A stretch of 64,000 nucleotides of DNA from Streptomyces tauricus (GTDB lineage Bacteria; Actinomycetota; Actinomycetes; Streptomycetales; Streptomycetaceae). Location of the stretch: assembly GCF_014650955.1 (NCBI RefSeq), contig NZ_BMVY01000010.1, forward strand, positions 62,001 through 126,000. Reading direction: 5' to 3'. Position numbers and translations under genes: made by a program. Under the pieces are notes generated by a model. That model was not told where the DNA came from and searched no databases. It saw only the letters and a list, made by a program, of their open reading frames with translations. Of this stretch, positions 1 to 8,556 are shown piece after piece (the first letter of the stretch is position 1; each line of letters starts with the position of its first letter).

Positions 1-29
1 GCGATGCCGAACACGCTGAGTACATACAT
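1..29 (-). CDS. 5' end of an unidentified gene, divergent from nucS (partial)
   Basis: An ATG at 29 on the minus strand is preceded by GGGAGG about five bases upstream and opens a frame (MYVLSVFGI) that runs off the left edge. Only nine codons are visible. The strong ribosome binding site and the gap to nucS suggest a real divergent gene, but the product cannot be identified. Confidence 0.5.
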
Positions 30-243
30 CGCGACCTCCCGTTTATACGGTAGGCAACTGTTCGTGGCCGCACCAGGACATTGAGCACACGGCGAAGACC
101 CAACGTGCACACAACCGGCCACTTTCGAACAGGGCTTATACGGGGAAACAGGGGCGACAGGGAAGGTGACGGGAAACGCTCCGGTCAACGAGCCTCCTGG
201 CCGGATCGCGCCGACCCGTGCCGGTCGAGTAGCGTTGCCGACC

Positions 244-915
244 ATGCGTCTCGTCATTGCCCGCTGCTCCGTTGACTACGCGGGCCGGCTCACCGCCCAT
301 CTCCCGTCGGCCCCCCGTCTCATCCTCGTGAAGGCGGACGGCAGCGTCTCGATCCACGCGGACGACCGGGCCTACAAGCCCCTCAACTGGATGTCGCCGC
401 CCTGCACCCTGAAGGAGGGTTCGGGGGACGACGAGGGCGTGTGGACCGTCATCAACAAGGCGGGCGAGAAGCTCATCATCACCATGGAGGAGGTCCTCCA
501 CGACTCCTCGCACGAGCTCGGTGTCGACCCCGGCCTGATCAAGGACGGCGTGGAGGCGCACCTCCAGGAGCTCCTCGCCGACCGGATCGAGATCCTCGGC
601 GAGGGCTACTCGCTGATCCGCCGCGAGTACATGACGGCCATCGGCCCGGTCGACATCCTGTGCCGCGACGCGGACGGCAAAACCGTCGCCGTGGAGATCA
701 AGCGGCGCGGCGAGATCGACGGCGTGGAGCAACTGACGCGCTACCTGGACCTGTTGAACCGCGACCCGCATCTCGCGCCGGTCCGCGGCATCTTCGCCGC
801 GCAGGAGATCAAGCCGCAGGCCCGTGTGCTCGCCACGGACCGGGGCATCGGCTGCACGGTCCTCGACTACAACGCGATGCGGGGCATCGAGGACGACAAG
901 CTGCGGCTGTTCTGA
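244..915 (+). CDS. nucS: Endonuclease NucS (EndoMS-type mismatch endonuclease)
   Basis: The 223-residue protein matches the usual length of actinobacterial NucS and begins MRLVIARCSVDY. An upstream in-frame start at 166 would add 26 atypical residues, so the ATG at 244 was chosen. Residues 1-110 are the DNA-binding/dimerisation part. The C-terminal half carries the PD-(D/E)xK nuclease centre with D137, E151 and K153 (VEIKRR). The protein ends KLRLF, the hydrophobic tail that in this family binds the sliding clamp. In actinobacteria, which lack MutS/MutL, NucS cuts mismatched DNA and lowers mutation and homeologous recombination rates. It is monocistronic and converges on the ATPase-like gene across a long hairpin. 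Confidence 0.95.
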   Translation: MRLVIARCSVDYAGRLTAHLPSAPRLILVKADGSVSIHADDRAYKPLNWMSPPCTLKEGSGDDEGVWTVINKAGEKLIITMEEVLHDSSHELGVDPGLIKDGVEAHLQELLADRIEILGEGYSLIRREYMTAIGPVDILCRDADGKTVAVEIKRRGEIDGVEQLTRYLDLLNRDPHLAPVRGIFAAQEIKPQARVLATDRGIGCTVLDYNAMRGIEDDKLRLF

Positions 916-938
916 GCCCGGCCGAGATACTTCGTACG

Positions 939-987
939 ACATGGCGGTGGGCCGGAACCCTTGAAGGGTTCCGGCCCACCGCCATGT
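939..987. terminator. Bidirectional terminator between nucS and the ATPase-like gene
   Basis: A perfect inverted repeat with arms 939-961 and 965-987 forms a 23-bp stem with a three-base loop. It sits between two convergent stop codons (915 and 1004), so it can end transcription from both sides. There is no T-tract, as is common in Streptomyces. Confidence 0.85.
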
Positions 988-1003
988 GCGGCGTCCGCGT
1001 GCC

Positions 1004-3652
1004 TCAGATCACCGTCGGCGACCCGGGTGCGCCGCCGGTCGCGGAGCTGCTGCTCGTGGCCGGGCTGGACGCGGGGCCACTGGCCGAGTCGGAGGTCGAC
1101 GGTTCGGTCGGCGGCGTCTCGCTGGGCTCCCCGGAGGGCCCGGTCGGTGTCGGCGTCGGCGTGGGGGTCGGCGTCGAACTCGTCGGCGGCTTCGAAGTGT
1201 TCGACGGCTTCGGTGAGGTCGGCGGCTTCGTCGTGGACGACGGCGGCTTCGTCGTGGACGTGGTCGGGCTCGGGTCCTTCGACCCGCTCGGGTCGTCCGA
1301 CGGCTCGCCGGTCGACGTCGGTGTCGGGTCGTCCGAGGTGCCGAGGACGCCGTCCTTGCCCGGGTCGGTCGGACGGGCCGTCGAGTCGGCGTCGCCGCTG
1401 CCCTTCTTCGGGCGGTCCGCGCCGAGCCCCTCGCCGTCGTCGTCCGCGCTGGCCGACGGGTTGACGCCGACCTTCTCCGACGGGGTGTTGTCGTCGGGGT
1501 TGGAGGTCGCGCCGAGCGTCACCACCGTGCCGAGCACGGCGGCGAGCAGCGCGCCCGCCCCGGCGGCCACCAGATTGCGCCGGGTGCCGTTGACCAGGCC
1601 CTTCATCCCGCCTGCCCGCGCCCCCGCGGCCTTCGCTCCCCCGGCCCCGGCCGAGGCGGCGGGCCCGGTGCGGTGCGTGACCAGCGTGGCGGGCTCGCCG
1701 GGTCCCTGCGGCGAGGGAACCGGTGCGAGCGCGGCCGGTACGCCGCCGGGCGGGGACGCCGACTCCTCGTACCGCGCGTCGGGCACCTCCTCGCCGGACG
1801 TGGAGCCGATCGCCGCGGGCAGCGCCGGGGGTCCCCCCTGCCCGAACGAGGCCGGGAGGCTGGAGAAGCCCGAGCGGTCCGCGACCAGGGCCAGGGCCCG
1901 CCGGCCCGCGACGGTGCCGCGCTTGTCGGCGAGGGCGCCGCGCAGGCCGACGGAGGCCTCCAGTTCGGCGCGGGCCCGGTCGAGCTGTCCGCCGCAGAGC
2001 GCGAGGATGCCCAACTCGTGGTGGAAATAGGCTTGATCCGAGACCTCGCCGGCGAGCCGGGCGGCCTCGCTGCCGGAGCGCAGCGCGCGCTCCCAGGCGC
2101 TCCAGTGCAGTCCCGCGGCGAAGGCGGGCGCGGCCGTCCGGGCCAGCTCCACCGCCGTGGCGTTCTCCTCGTCCTCGGCCGGCGGCACGGTCAGCGGCAC
2201 CAGGGCGACCAGGGCGGCGAGCACGGCGTCGGCCTCGGCGCAGACCCGCTCGGGGGTGACGGACGGGTGCCCGGCCCACCAGGCGTAGTGCCGGGCGGCG
2301 GCGCGGGCCGTCTCCTCGGCGTCCGCGGCGTATCCGGCGCTCTCCAGCTGGGTCTGCACGCCGGCCGCGAGCCGGTAGTGCGAGCCGACCGGGGTGACGA
2401 GCGCGCAGCCGACGAGTTCCGCGAGCGCGGCGTCGGCGTGGGTGTGCCCCACGATGGCGGGCAGATGCGCCTGGTGCGGCACCTCGCCGCCCAGGGCGAC
2501 GGCGAAGCGCAGGGTGGCGCGGGCCGACTCGCTGAGCCGGGAGGCGAGCAGCGCGGCGGGCGCGGCACCCTCGGCGAGCGAGGGCAGCGGTACCTCGCGG
2601 CGGTCCTCGGTGCCGGAGGACTCGTCGGCGGAGGAGACGGACGGGACGGCAGAGGCGGCGGAGTCGGCGTGCGCGTCCACGGGCGCGTCGTCGTACTCGC
2701 CGGAGTAGCGGCCGAAGTCGTCGAAGGCCGCCGGGTCGGCGCTCAGCTGGTCGCGCTGCCGCAGCAGGGCGCCGGCCTGGACGAAGCGCAGCGGGAGTCC
2801 CTCGGACTCGAACCAGAGGTCGCCCGCCCAGTTGGCCTCCTCCTCGGTCAGGACGCGGCCGACGGCACGCTCCAGCAGTTCGAGTCCGCCGGCGCGGCCG
2901 AGACCGCTGAGGAAGACCTCTTCGAGGAGCGAGTCGGCGGACGGCGCGGCGATCTCGGGTGTCGCGGAGACGAGGAAGGCGCACTCGGGTGTGGCGTCGA
3001 GCAGGTCTTCGAGCGCGTTGCCGCCGAACTCCACGTCGTCCAGGACGACGACCGCGCCGATCTCGTGGACGAGTGCGAGCAGTTCGTCCTGTTCCGGCCG
3101 GTACAGCGGAGCGTCGTAGACGGCGGCGAAGAGGTCGTGCAGCAGATCGTCGGCCGTGCGGCGGTGGCCGCTGAGGCGGATCACGCCGTCGGGCGCGAGA
3201 TCCGCGCAGTCGTCGGCCACGGCGTCCAGGAGGACGGTGCGGCCCGAGCCCGAGGGCCCGGTGAGCCGTACGGAGCGTCCGCGTGCGAGCAGCCGTACGA
3301 GCCGCTCACGCTCCTCCTGGCGCTCCAGGAGCGGCAGGCCGGGCCCCGGCGCCCCGGGCGGGACGGGCGGCCGTGCGGAGCGGGTCTGCTCGGTGCGCTC
3401 GGCGGCGCTGAACTTCGTGGGCCGCGGCGGCCGCTCGCCCGGCGGGCAGAGCTCGATCTCGCTGCCGTCGACGGGATTGACGGTGAGCAGATGGTCGCCC
3501 GCGACCAGCTGGACGGTCCGGGCCGGTGCGGGTGTGTGCTGGACGCCACCCTGCCCGAGCACGTGCGTCAAAGGCTCGCGCGGTGGGCGCTGTCGTGGCG
3601 CCGAGTCGTCGTCGTGACCGTAGTCTTCGGGTCCCCGGTTGGTCGGGTCCAT
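1004..3652 (-). CDS. Membrane-anchored AAA/STAND-like ATPase-domain protein with Ser/Thr/Pro tail
   Basis: 882 residues from the ATG at 3652 (MDPTNRGPEDYGHDDD); an earlier in-frame start at 3706 is possible. A short N-terminal segment precedes an ATPase-like domain with a P-loop-like GPSGSGRT at residues 132-139, where Arg replaces the Walker A lysine, and a Walker B-like VVVLDDVEF. A helical region of about 300 residues follows. A single membrane span (LLAAVLGTVVTLG) comes next, then about 130 residues rich in Thr, Ser and Pro, including PTPTPTPTPTGP, probably outside the cell. The family is found next to nucS in Streptomyces but has no known function to my knowledge. The Arg in the P-loop makes ATP hydrolysis uncertain. 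Confidence 0.8.
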   Translation of the reverse strand: MDPTNRGPEDYGHDDDSAPRQRPPREPLTHVLGQGGVQHTPAPARTVQLVAGDHLLTVNPVDGSEIELCPPGERPPRPTKFSAAERTEQTRSARPPVPPGAPGPGLPLLERQEERERLVRLLARGRSVRLTGPSGSGRTVLLDAVADDCADLAPDGVIRLSGHRRTADDLLHDLFAAVYDAPLYRPEQDELLALVHEIGAVVVLDDVEFGGNALEDLLDATPECAFLVSATPEIAAPSADSLLEEVFLSGLGRAGGLELLERAVGRVLTEEEANWAGDLWFESEGLPLRFVQAGALLRQRDQLSADPAAFDDFGRYSGEYDDAPVDAHADSAASAVPSVSSADESSGTEDRREVPLPSLAEGAAPAALLASRLSESARATLRFAVALGGEVPHQAHLPAIVGHTHADAALAELVGCALVTPVGSHYRLAAGVQTQLESAGYAADAEETARAAARHYAWWAGHPSVTPERVCAEADAVLAALVALVPLTVPPAEDEENATAVELARTAAPAFAAGLHWSAWERALRSGSEAARLAGEVSDQAYFHHELGILALCGGQLDRARAELEASVGLRGALADKRGTVAGRRALALVADRSGFSSLPASFGQGGPPALPAAIGSTSGEEVPDARYEESASPPGGVPAALAPVPSPQGPGEPATLVTHRTGPAASAGAGGAKAAGARAGGMKGLVNGTRRNLVAAGAGALLAAVLGTVVTLGATSNPDDNTPSEKVGVNPSASADDDGEGLGADRPKKGSGDADSTARPTDPGKDGVLGTSDDPTPTSTGEPSDDPSGSKDPSPTTSTTKPPSSTTKPPTSPKPSNTSKPPTSSTPTPTPTPTPTGPSGEPSETPPTEPSTSDSASGPASSPATSSSSATGGAPGSPTVI

Positions 3653-3948
3653 AGGTCCAAGCCCCCCAAAAGCGTCGTGTGCCGAGCCCCCTCCGGCCTG
3701 CCGCACACTGCGCTGTCGCTTCTGGTCCGGTGCCCACTGACGGGTTCATCAACACGCGGGCACGCGAACCCTAAACCTTCGCACAGTATCTACGAACACA
3801 CGGGGTACCGCGCCGTCCGAGACGTCACAGCTTCGTGAGGATTGTTCGCGAGGTACGGGTTTCGTACGCCGCTTCCGTTCCGATCTTCGCCGTTTGCGGC
3901 AGTGACGCGGAGCCACCCGCCCAAGGGGCCGAAGTGACGCCCGGGGCG

Positions 3949-4272
3949 TCACACCCTGGGCAGTGATTCGACCCCGATACCGCCCTCGATCGCCAGGATG
4001 CGGTGGAGTCGGGTGGCCACCAGCAGGCGCTGCATCTGCGGCGGGACGCCGCGCAGCACAAGCCTCCGGCCGTACCGCCCCGCCCGCCGGTGGGCCCCCA
4101 TGATGACACCGAGCCCGGTGGCGTCCCAGGAGTCCAGCTCTGACAGGTCGAGCACCAGGTCGCCGACGCCGTCGTCGATGGCCGTGTGCAGGACCGTACG
4201 GGCGTCCGCCGCGCTGCGGACGTCGAGGCGGCCCCCGACGACCAGCTCGGCGTGGTCGCCCCTGATGTGCAT
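3949..4272 (-). CDS. STAS-domain anti-sigma factor antagonist-like protein
   Basis: 107 residues, all one STAS domain (MHIRGDHAELVVGGRLDVRS...). The loop that carries the phosphorylatable Ser in SpoIIAA/BldG-type antagonists reads DATGLG (residues 50-55), so the acceptor would be T52 and the usual preceding Ser is Ala. Such proteins release sigma factors from anti-sigma kinases when unphosphorylated. No kinase or sigma gene is adjacent, so the partner is unknown. The start ATG lies about 300 bp upstream of the ATPase-like gene on the same strand. Confidence 0.85.
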   Translation of the reverse strand: MHIRGDHAELVVGGRLDVRSAADARTVLHTAIDDGVGDLVLDLSELDSWDATGLGVIMGAHRRAGRYGRRLVLRGVPPQMQRLLVATRLHRILAIEGGIGVESLPRV

Positions 4273-4456
4273 ATGCGCTCCCCGAGAGTGCGTTTTTCGT
4301 ACTCGGCGTCTTCGTCGTGTCCTGTGTGCAAGGTGTTGCCAGGACTGACTGCCGTACCGGGGCAGAAGTTGCCGTCCGTGAGCGAACCGATACCCAAATC
4401 ACCCTGACGAGTGACGGTGTGACGGGCCGTGGATCACCACAGAGTCGGTACGTGTG

Positions 4457-5305
4457 TCAGTACGTGTAAAAGCCCTGCCCGCTCTTGCGTCCGATGTCAC
4501 CGGCGTCAACCATCCGGCGCATCAGTTCCGGCGGGGCGAACTTCTCGTCCTGGGACTCGGTGTAGATGTTGCTCGCCGCGTGCAGCAGGATGTCGACACC
4601 CGTGAGGTCGGCGGTGGCGAGGGGTCCCATGGCGTGACCGAAGCCCAGTTTGCAGGCCAGGTCGATGTCCTCGGCGGTGGCCACGCCCGACTCGTACAGC
4701 TTGGCCGCCTCGACGACGAGTGCCGAGATGAGCCGGGTGGTGACGAAGCCGGCCACGTCGCGGTTGACGACGATGCAGGTCTTGCCGACCGACTCGGCGA
4801 ACTCCCGCGCACTCGCGAGCGCTTCGTCGCTGGTCTTGTAGCCGCGGACCAGCTCGCAGAGCTGCATCATCGGCACCGGCGAGAAGAAGTGGACGCCGAC
4901 GACCCGCTCCGGGCGCTCGGTGGCCGCCGCGATCTTGGTGATCGGGATGGCGGAGGTGTTGGAGGCGAGCACGGTCTCGTCCCTCACCAGTTTGTCGAGC
5001 GTACGGAAGATCTCGTGCTTGACTTCCAGCTTCTCGAACACGGCCTCGACGACGATGTCGACGTCGGCGACCGCGTCCAGGTCGGTGGTCGTGGTGATGC
5101 GGCCCAGCGCCTCTTCGGCCGCGCCGGCGTCCAGCTTCCCCTTGCTCACGAACTTGTCGTACGAGGCCTTGATGCCGTCGGTGCCACGGGTCAGCGCCGC
5201 GTCGGTGACATCCCGCAGGACGACGTCCCAGCCCGCCTGTGCGGCGACCTGGGCGATACCGGACCCCATGAGTCCGGCCCCGATGACGGCGAGCTTCCCT
5301 GCCAC
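4457..5305 (-). CDS. 3-hydroxybutyryl-CoA dehydrogenase
   Basis: 282 residues from a GTG at 5305 that follows GGGGAG by seven bases; the longer frame from 5440 adds 45 low-complexity residues. The N-terminus is an NAD-binding Rossmann fold (VIGAGLMGSGIAQ). Downstream are the family motifs ASNTSAIPIT and VGVHFFSPVPMM, with the catalytic His in HFFSP, and a C-terminal helical domain ending GRKSGQGFYTY. The enzyme oxidises (S)-3-hydroxybutyryl-CoA to acetoacetyl-CoA in butyrate/PHB-type or fatty-acid metabolism. It is monocistronic. Confidence 0.93.
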   Translation of the reverse strand: MAGKLAVIGAGLMGSGIAQVAAQAGWDVVLRDVTDAALTRGTDGIKASYDKFVSKGKLDAGAAEEALGRITTTTDLDAVADVDIVVEAVFEKLEVKHEIFRTLDKLVRDETVLASNTSAIPITKIAAATERPERVVGVHFFSPVPMMQLCELVRGYKTSDEALASAREFAESVGKTCIVVNRDVAGFVTTRLISALVVEAAKLYESGVATAEDIDLACKLGFGHAMGPLATADLTGVDILLHAASNIYTESQDEKFAPPELMRRMVDAGDIGRKSGQGFYTY

Positions 5306-5544
5306 TGTCCGACTCCCCTGCTGCTTCTTCCCGGGGGCCGCGTCGATGGGCGGCCACCGCCGCGCGACCCCGGACTCCGGCCGGCGGAAGGCCGACCGGG
5401 ACGACTGGCGTTGACATCGCGAGACAGCCCCGAACAACACACCTCCGAGTTGCCTCTCCGGCGGACCATAGCGCTCGTGAGGTGCCGTGTGACCGCTAAG
5501 TAATGCGCGTCACGTCTCATCTGACGGACATCACACCGGGCGGC

Positions 5545-6186
5545 TCATTCCGCCGCCCGGACGGCGTAGTTGAGGACCTTCTCGCTCAAAAGGTCCTCCA
5601 TGCCGTCCAGCAGGACCAGCACCTCGCGCGAGACCTCGGCCGGATCGCGCCCGGCGACCATCTCACGGCCGACGGCGCTCATGACCGTCTGGTGGAGCCA
5701 GCCGATCTGGCCCGCCATCAGCCCGGGCATCGGATCGCCCGGGGCCGCGCCCGTCTCCTCGCGCAGGGTGTCCGCCAGATGGTCGTGGACCTCCTGCTGA
5801 AGGCTCCACAGGCGGGAGCGGAGCGCGGGCGCGTCATGGATGACCCGCATGAACCGGTCGTAACCCTCCATCAGGCCGACCCGCGGCGAGACCGCCTCGA
5901 CCTCCTCGCGCAGTTCGCGCAGGACGGCGGCGGCGGCCGACTCGCCGGGGCCCCGGCCGCGCACCCAGCGCGAGAGCCGGTCGATCACGCCCTTGCTGCG
6001 GTCGAAGAAGAGGTCCTCTTTGGCCGGGAAGTAGTTGTACACGGTGTTCACGGACACATCGGCCGCTTCCGCGACATCGACCATCGTGACGGTGACGAAG
6101 CCGTGCTCCAGGAACAGCCCCGTGGCGATGTCCGAGATGCGCTGCCTGGTCTCGCGCTTCTTCCGCTCCCTGAGCCCCTCTGCCAT
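5545..6186 (-). CDS. TetR-family transcriptional regulator of the adjacent ABC exporter
   Basis: 213 residues. The N-terminal helix-turn-helix spans about residues 10-58 (RQRISDIATGLFLEHGF... VSVNTVYNYFPAKEDLF), followed by an all-helical ligand-binding domain. The gene is divergent from an ABC ATPase/permease pair, and a near-perfect 31-bp inverted repeat lies between the two starts. By analogy with many TetR systems it should repress the exporter and itself until a drug or metabolite binds. The ligand is unknown. Confidence 0.92.
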   Translation of the reverse strand: MAEGLRERKKRETRQRISDIATGLFLEHGFVTVTMVDVAEAADVSVNTVYNYFPAKEDLFFDRSKGVIDRLSRWVRGRGPGESAAAAVLRELREEVEAVSPRVGLMEGYDRFMRVIHDAPALRSRLWSLQQEVHDHLADTLREETGAAPGDPMPGLMAGQIGWLHQTVMSAVGREMVAGRDPAEVSREVLVLLDGMEDLLSEKVLNYAVRAAE

Positions 6187-6224
6187 GGCCTCATCGTAGG
6201 CCGGACCCGGACTTATTGGACTCC

Positions 6225-6255
6225 CTTAAATCTTGGAGGCATTGCAAAATTTAAG
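6225..6255. promoter_or_regulatory. Probable TetR operator between regulator and exporter genes
   Basis: Half-sites 6225-6237 (cttaaatcttgga) and the reverse complement of 6243-6255 (cttaaattttgca) match at 11 of 13 positions around a five-base spacer. The block is AT-rich against a GC-rich background and lies between the divergent starts at 6186 and 6277. Binding by the adjacent TetR protein is inferred. Confidence 0.65.
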
Positions 6256-6276
6256 TGCCTCTGTTTTTCTTGACCC

Positions 6277-7059
6277 ATGCCCATCATCAGCACGGCCGGC
6301 CTGGCCCGGACCTTCCAGACCAAGAGCGGCCCCGTCGAGGCGGTCCGCGGCATCGATCTCACCGTGGCGCCGGGCGAGATCCTCGGCCTCCTCGGCCCGA
6401 ACGGCGCCGGCAAGACGACCACGCTCCGGATGCTCACGACCCTGCTGGCCCCCACCGGCGGCGCCGCCACCGTCGCCGGCCACGACCTCGCCACCGACCC
6501 GGCGGGCGTCCGCCGCGTGTGCGGGTACGTGGCGCAGTCGGGCGGGGTCGACCCCCAGGTCTCCGTACGGGAGGAACTGGTCACGCAGGGCCGCCTCTAC
6601 CGCCTGACGAAGCGGCAGGCGGTCGAGCGCGCCGACGAATTGGCCCGTGACCTCGACCTGACCGGCCTCCTCGACCGCAGGACGTCGGCGCTCTCCGGCG
6701 GCCAGCGCCGCCGGCTAGACATCGCGCTCGGCCTCGCCCACCGCCCGAAGGTGCTGTTCCTCGACGAACCGACCACCGGCCTCGACCCGGCGAGCCGCGC
6801 CGACCTCTGGGACCTCGTCCGCCGCCTGCGCGACGAGCACGGCACCACGGTCGTCCTCACCACGCACTACCTCGACGAGGCGGACGCGCTCGCCGACCGG
6901 CTGGTGATCGTCGACGGGGGTGTCGTGGTCGCGGAGGGCACGCCGAGCGCGCTCAAGCTCCGGTACGGGGGTTCGACCGACGCGACGCTCCAGGACACGT
7001 TCCTGGCGATCACCGGCCGTACCCCGCAACCGGCGGCCCCCGCCCCCGCGACCGTCTGA
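6277..7059 (+). CDS. ABC transporter ATP-binding protein (drug-exporter, DrrA-like)
   Basis: 260 residues with a complete ABC cassette: Walker A GPNGAGKTTT near residue 45, Q-loop (YVAQSGG), signature LSGGQRRRLDIA, Walker B VLFLDEPTTGLD, and a switch His in LTTHYLDEA. The sequence is of the daunorubicin-resistance type, which energises export of lipophilic compounds. It is followed 28 bp downstream by its permease and is controlled by the divergent TetR gene. Confidence 0.95.
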   Translation: MPIISTAGLARTFQTKSGPVEAVRGIDLTVAPGEILGLLGPNGAGKTTTLRMLTTLLAPTGGAATVAGHDLATDPAGVRRVCGYVAQSGGVDPQVSVREELVTQGRLYRLTKRQAVERADELARDLDLTGLLDRRTSALSGGQRRRLDIALGLAHRPKVLFLDEPTTGLDPASRADLWDLVRRLRDEHGTTVVLTTHYLDEADALADRLVIVDGGVVVAEGTPSALKLRYGGSTDATLQDTFLAITGRTPQPAAPAPATV

Positions 7060-7087
7060 CCATCCAACCTCCGAGGTCGTGACCGAC

Positions 7088-7837
7088 ATGCTGCTCCAGG
7101 ACACCGCGCTGATCTTCGGGCGCTATCTCCGCCAGACCCTGCGTTCCCGCTTCGCGATGCTCTTCGGCGTACTGATGCCGCTGCTGTACCTGCTCTTCTT
7201 CGGCCCCCTGCTCACCGATCTGCCGCTGGGCGGCGGCGGGAGTTCCTGGCAGGTCCTCGTACCCGGACTGCTGCTGCAGCTCGGCCTGTTCGGCGCCGCG
7301 TTCGCCGGATTCATGATCATCGTGGAGAAGAACCACGGGGTCGTGGAGCGGATGCGCGTCACCCCGGTCAGCCGGCTCGCGCTCCTGCTCGGCCGGGTGC
7401 TGCGCGACACGGCCGTCTTCGTCCTCCAGGCGGTCCTGCTGGTCCTGGCCGCCGTGGTGATGGGCCTGCGCGCACCCGTGGCGGGCATCCTGATCGGCTT
7501 CGCCTTCGTCGCGCTCCTGACGATCTCGCTGGCCTCGCTGTCGTACGCGCTGGCCATGCGCGTCAGCTCGCCCCACACCTTCGGCCCCACCGTCAACGCG
7601 CTGACCATGCCGTCCATGCTCCTGTCCGGCCTCATGCTGCCCATGTCGCTGGCCCCGGGCTGGCTGGACGCCCTCTCGCACGTCATGCCGTTCCGCTATC
7701 TGGTGGACGCGATGCGGGACGCGTACGTCGGCTCGTACGCCACCGCCTCCATGGCGTACGGGGTCCTCGTGGCCGTCGCTCTCGCCGGACTCGCCGTGAC
7801 AGTGGGCACACGCGTCTTCCGAACGGCCGGGGCGTAA
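7088..7837 (+). CDS. ABC-2 type transporter permease (DrrB-like)
   Basis: 249 residues from the ATG at 7088 with GAGG upstream; a GTG three codons earlier is an alternative. About six membrane spans are visible, beginning with FAMLFGVLMPLLYLLFFGPLL. The ABC-2 signature region near the C-terminus reads SMLLSGLMLPMSLAPGWL then HVMPFRYLVDAMRDA. It should pair as a dimer with the preceding ATPase to form the exporter. The substrate is not evident. Confidence 0.92.
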   Translation: MLLQDTALIFGRYLRQTLRSRFAMLFGVLMPLLYLLFFGPLLTDLPLGGGGSSWQVLVPGLLLQLGLFGAAFAGFMIIVEKNHGVVERMRVTPVSRLALLLGRVLRDTAVFVLQAVLLVLAAVVMGLRAPVAGILIGFAFVALLTISLASLSYALAMRVSSPHTFGPTVNALTMPSMLLSGLMLPMSLAPGWLDALSHVMPFRYLVDAMRDAYVGSYATASMAYGVLVAVALAGLAVTVGTRVFRTAGA

Positions 7838-7850
7838 CTACGCTGGCCGC

Positions 7851-8423
7851 ATGGTCAATCTGACGCGCATCTACACCAGGACCGGCGACCAGGGCACCAC
7901 CGCCCTCGGCGACATGAGCCGCACCGCCAAGACGGATCCGCGGATCTCGGCGTACGCCGACGCCAACGAGGCGAACGCGGCCCTCGGCACGGCGATCGCC
8001 CTCGGCAACCTCGACGAGGAGATCGTGAAGGTCCTCTCCCGCGTCCAGAACGACCTGTTCGACGTGGGCGCGGACCTTTCGACCCCGGTCGTCGAGAACC
8101 CCGAGTTCCCGCCCCTGCGCGTCGAGCAGTTCTACATCGACAAGCTGGAGGCGGACTGCGACCGCTTCAACGAACGGCTGGAGAAGCTGCGCTCCTTCAT
8201 CCTCCCCGGCGGCACTCCCGGAGCGGCGCTGCTCCACCAGGCGTGCACGGTGGTCCGCCGGGCGGAACGCTCGACGTGGGCGGCCATGGAATCCCACGCC
8301 GAAGTCATGAACCCCCTGACGGCGACCTACCTCAACCGCCTCTCGGACCTCCTGTTCATCCTGGCCAGGACGGCCAACAAGGAGATCGGCGACGTGCTGT
8401 GGGTCCCGGGCGGCGACCGCTGA
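7851..8423 (+). CDS. Cob(I)alamin adenosyltransferase, PduO type
   Basis: 190 residues starting MVNLTRIYTRTGDQGTTALGD, the ATP-binding N-terminal motif of the PduO family. Later family motifs are SRVQNDLFDVGADLS, FILPGGTPGAALLHQA and CTVVRRAERS. The enzyme transfers the adenosyl group of ATP to cob(I)alamin to make coenzyme B12. It starts 13 bp after the exporter permease and may be read through from it, though the functions look unrelated. A tandem repeat cluster lies just downstream. Confidence 0.95.
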   Translation: MVNLTRIYTRTGDQGTTALGDMSRTAKTDPRISAYADANEANAALGTAIALGNLDEEIVKVLSRVQNDLFDVGADLSTPVVENPEFPPLRVEQFYIDKLEADCDRFNERLEKLRSFILPGGTPGAALLHQACTVVRRAERSTWAAMESHAEVMNPLTATYLNRLSDLLFILARTANKEIGDVLWVPGGDR

Positions 8424-8436
8424 GCGCGTCTTCTTG

Positions 8437-8555
8437 GGGGCGCGGGGAACGGCGCAATCTTTTCGCCTTCAGGGGCGCGGGGAACGGCGGAATCTTTTAG
8501 GGGCGCGGGGAACGGCGCGGTCTTTTCGCCCTTCAGGGGCCCGGCGAACGGCCCC
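8437..8555. repeat. Tandem GC-rich intergenic repeats (four units)
   Basis: Units at 8437-8463, 8472-8498 and 8500-8526 share the core ggggcgcggggaacggcg followed by a short linker and TCTTTT. A shortened fourth unit (ggggcccggcgaacggcccc) is at 8536-8555. Related copies occur throughout Streptomyces genomes, and another is at 28914 here. The cluster lies between convergent genes and may help terminate transcription. Confidence 0.8.
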
Positions 8556-8556
8556 G

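Noticed and set aside
441..2030. Long + strand open frame of 529 codons across nucS and the ATPase-like gene
   Set aside because: It is out of frame with nucS, crosses the terminator hairpin and has Arg/Pro/Gly-rich shadow composition typical of high-GC antisense frames.
1673..3838. 721-codon + strand frame opposite the ATPase-like gene
   Set aside because: Antisense shadow: no domain, no ribosome binding site, and the opposite strand encodes recognisable motifs.
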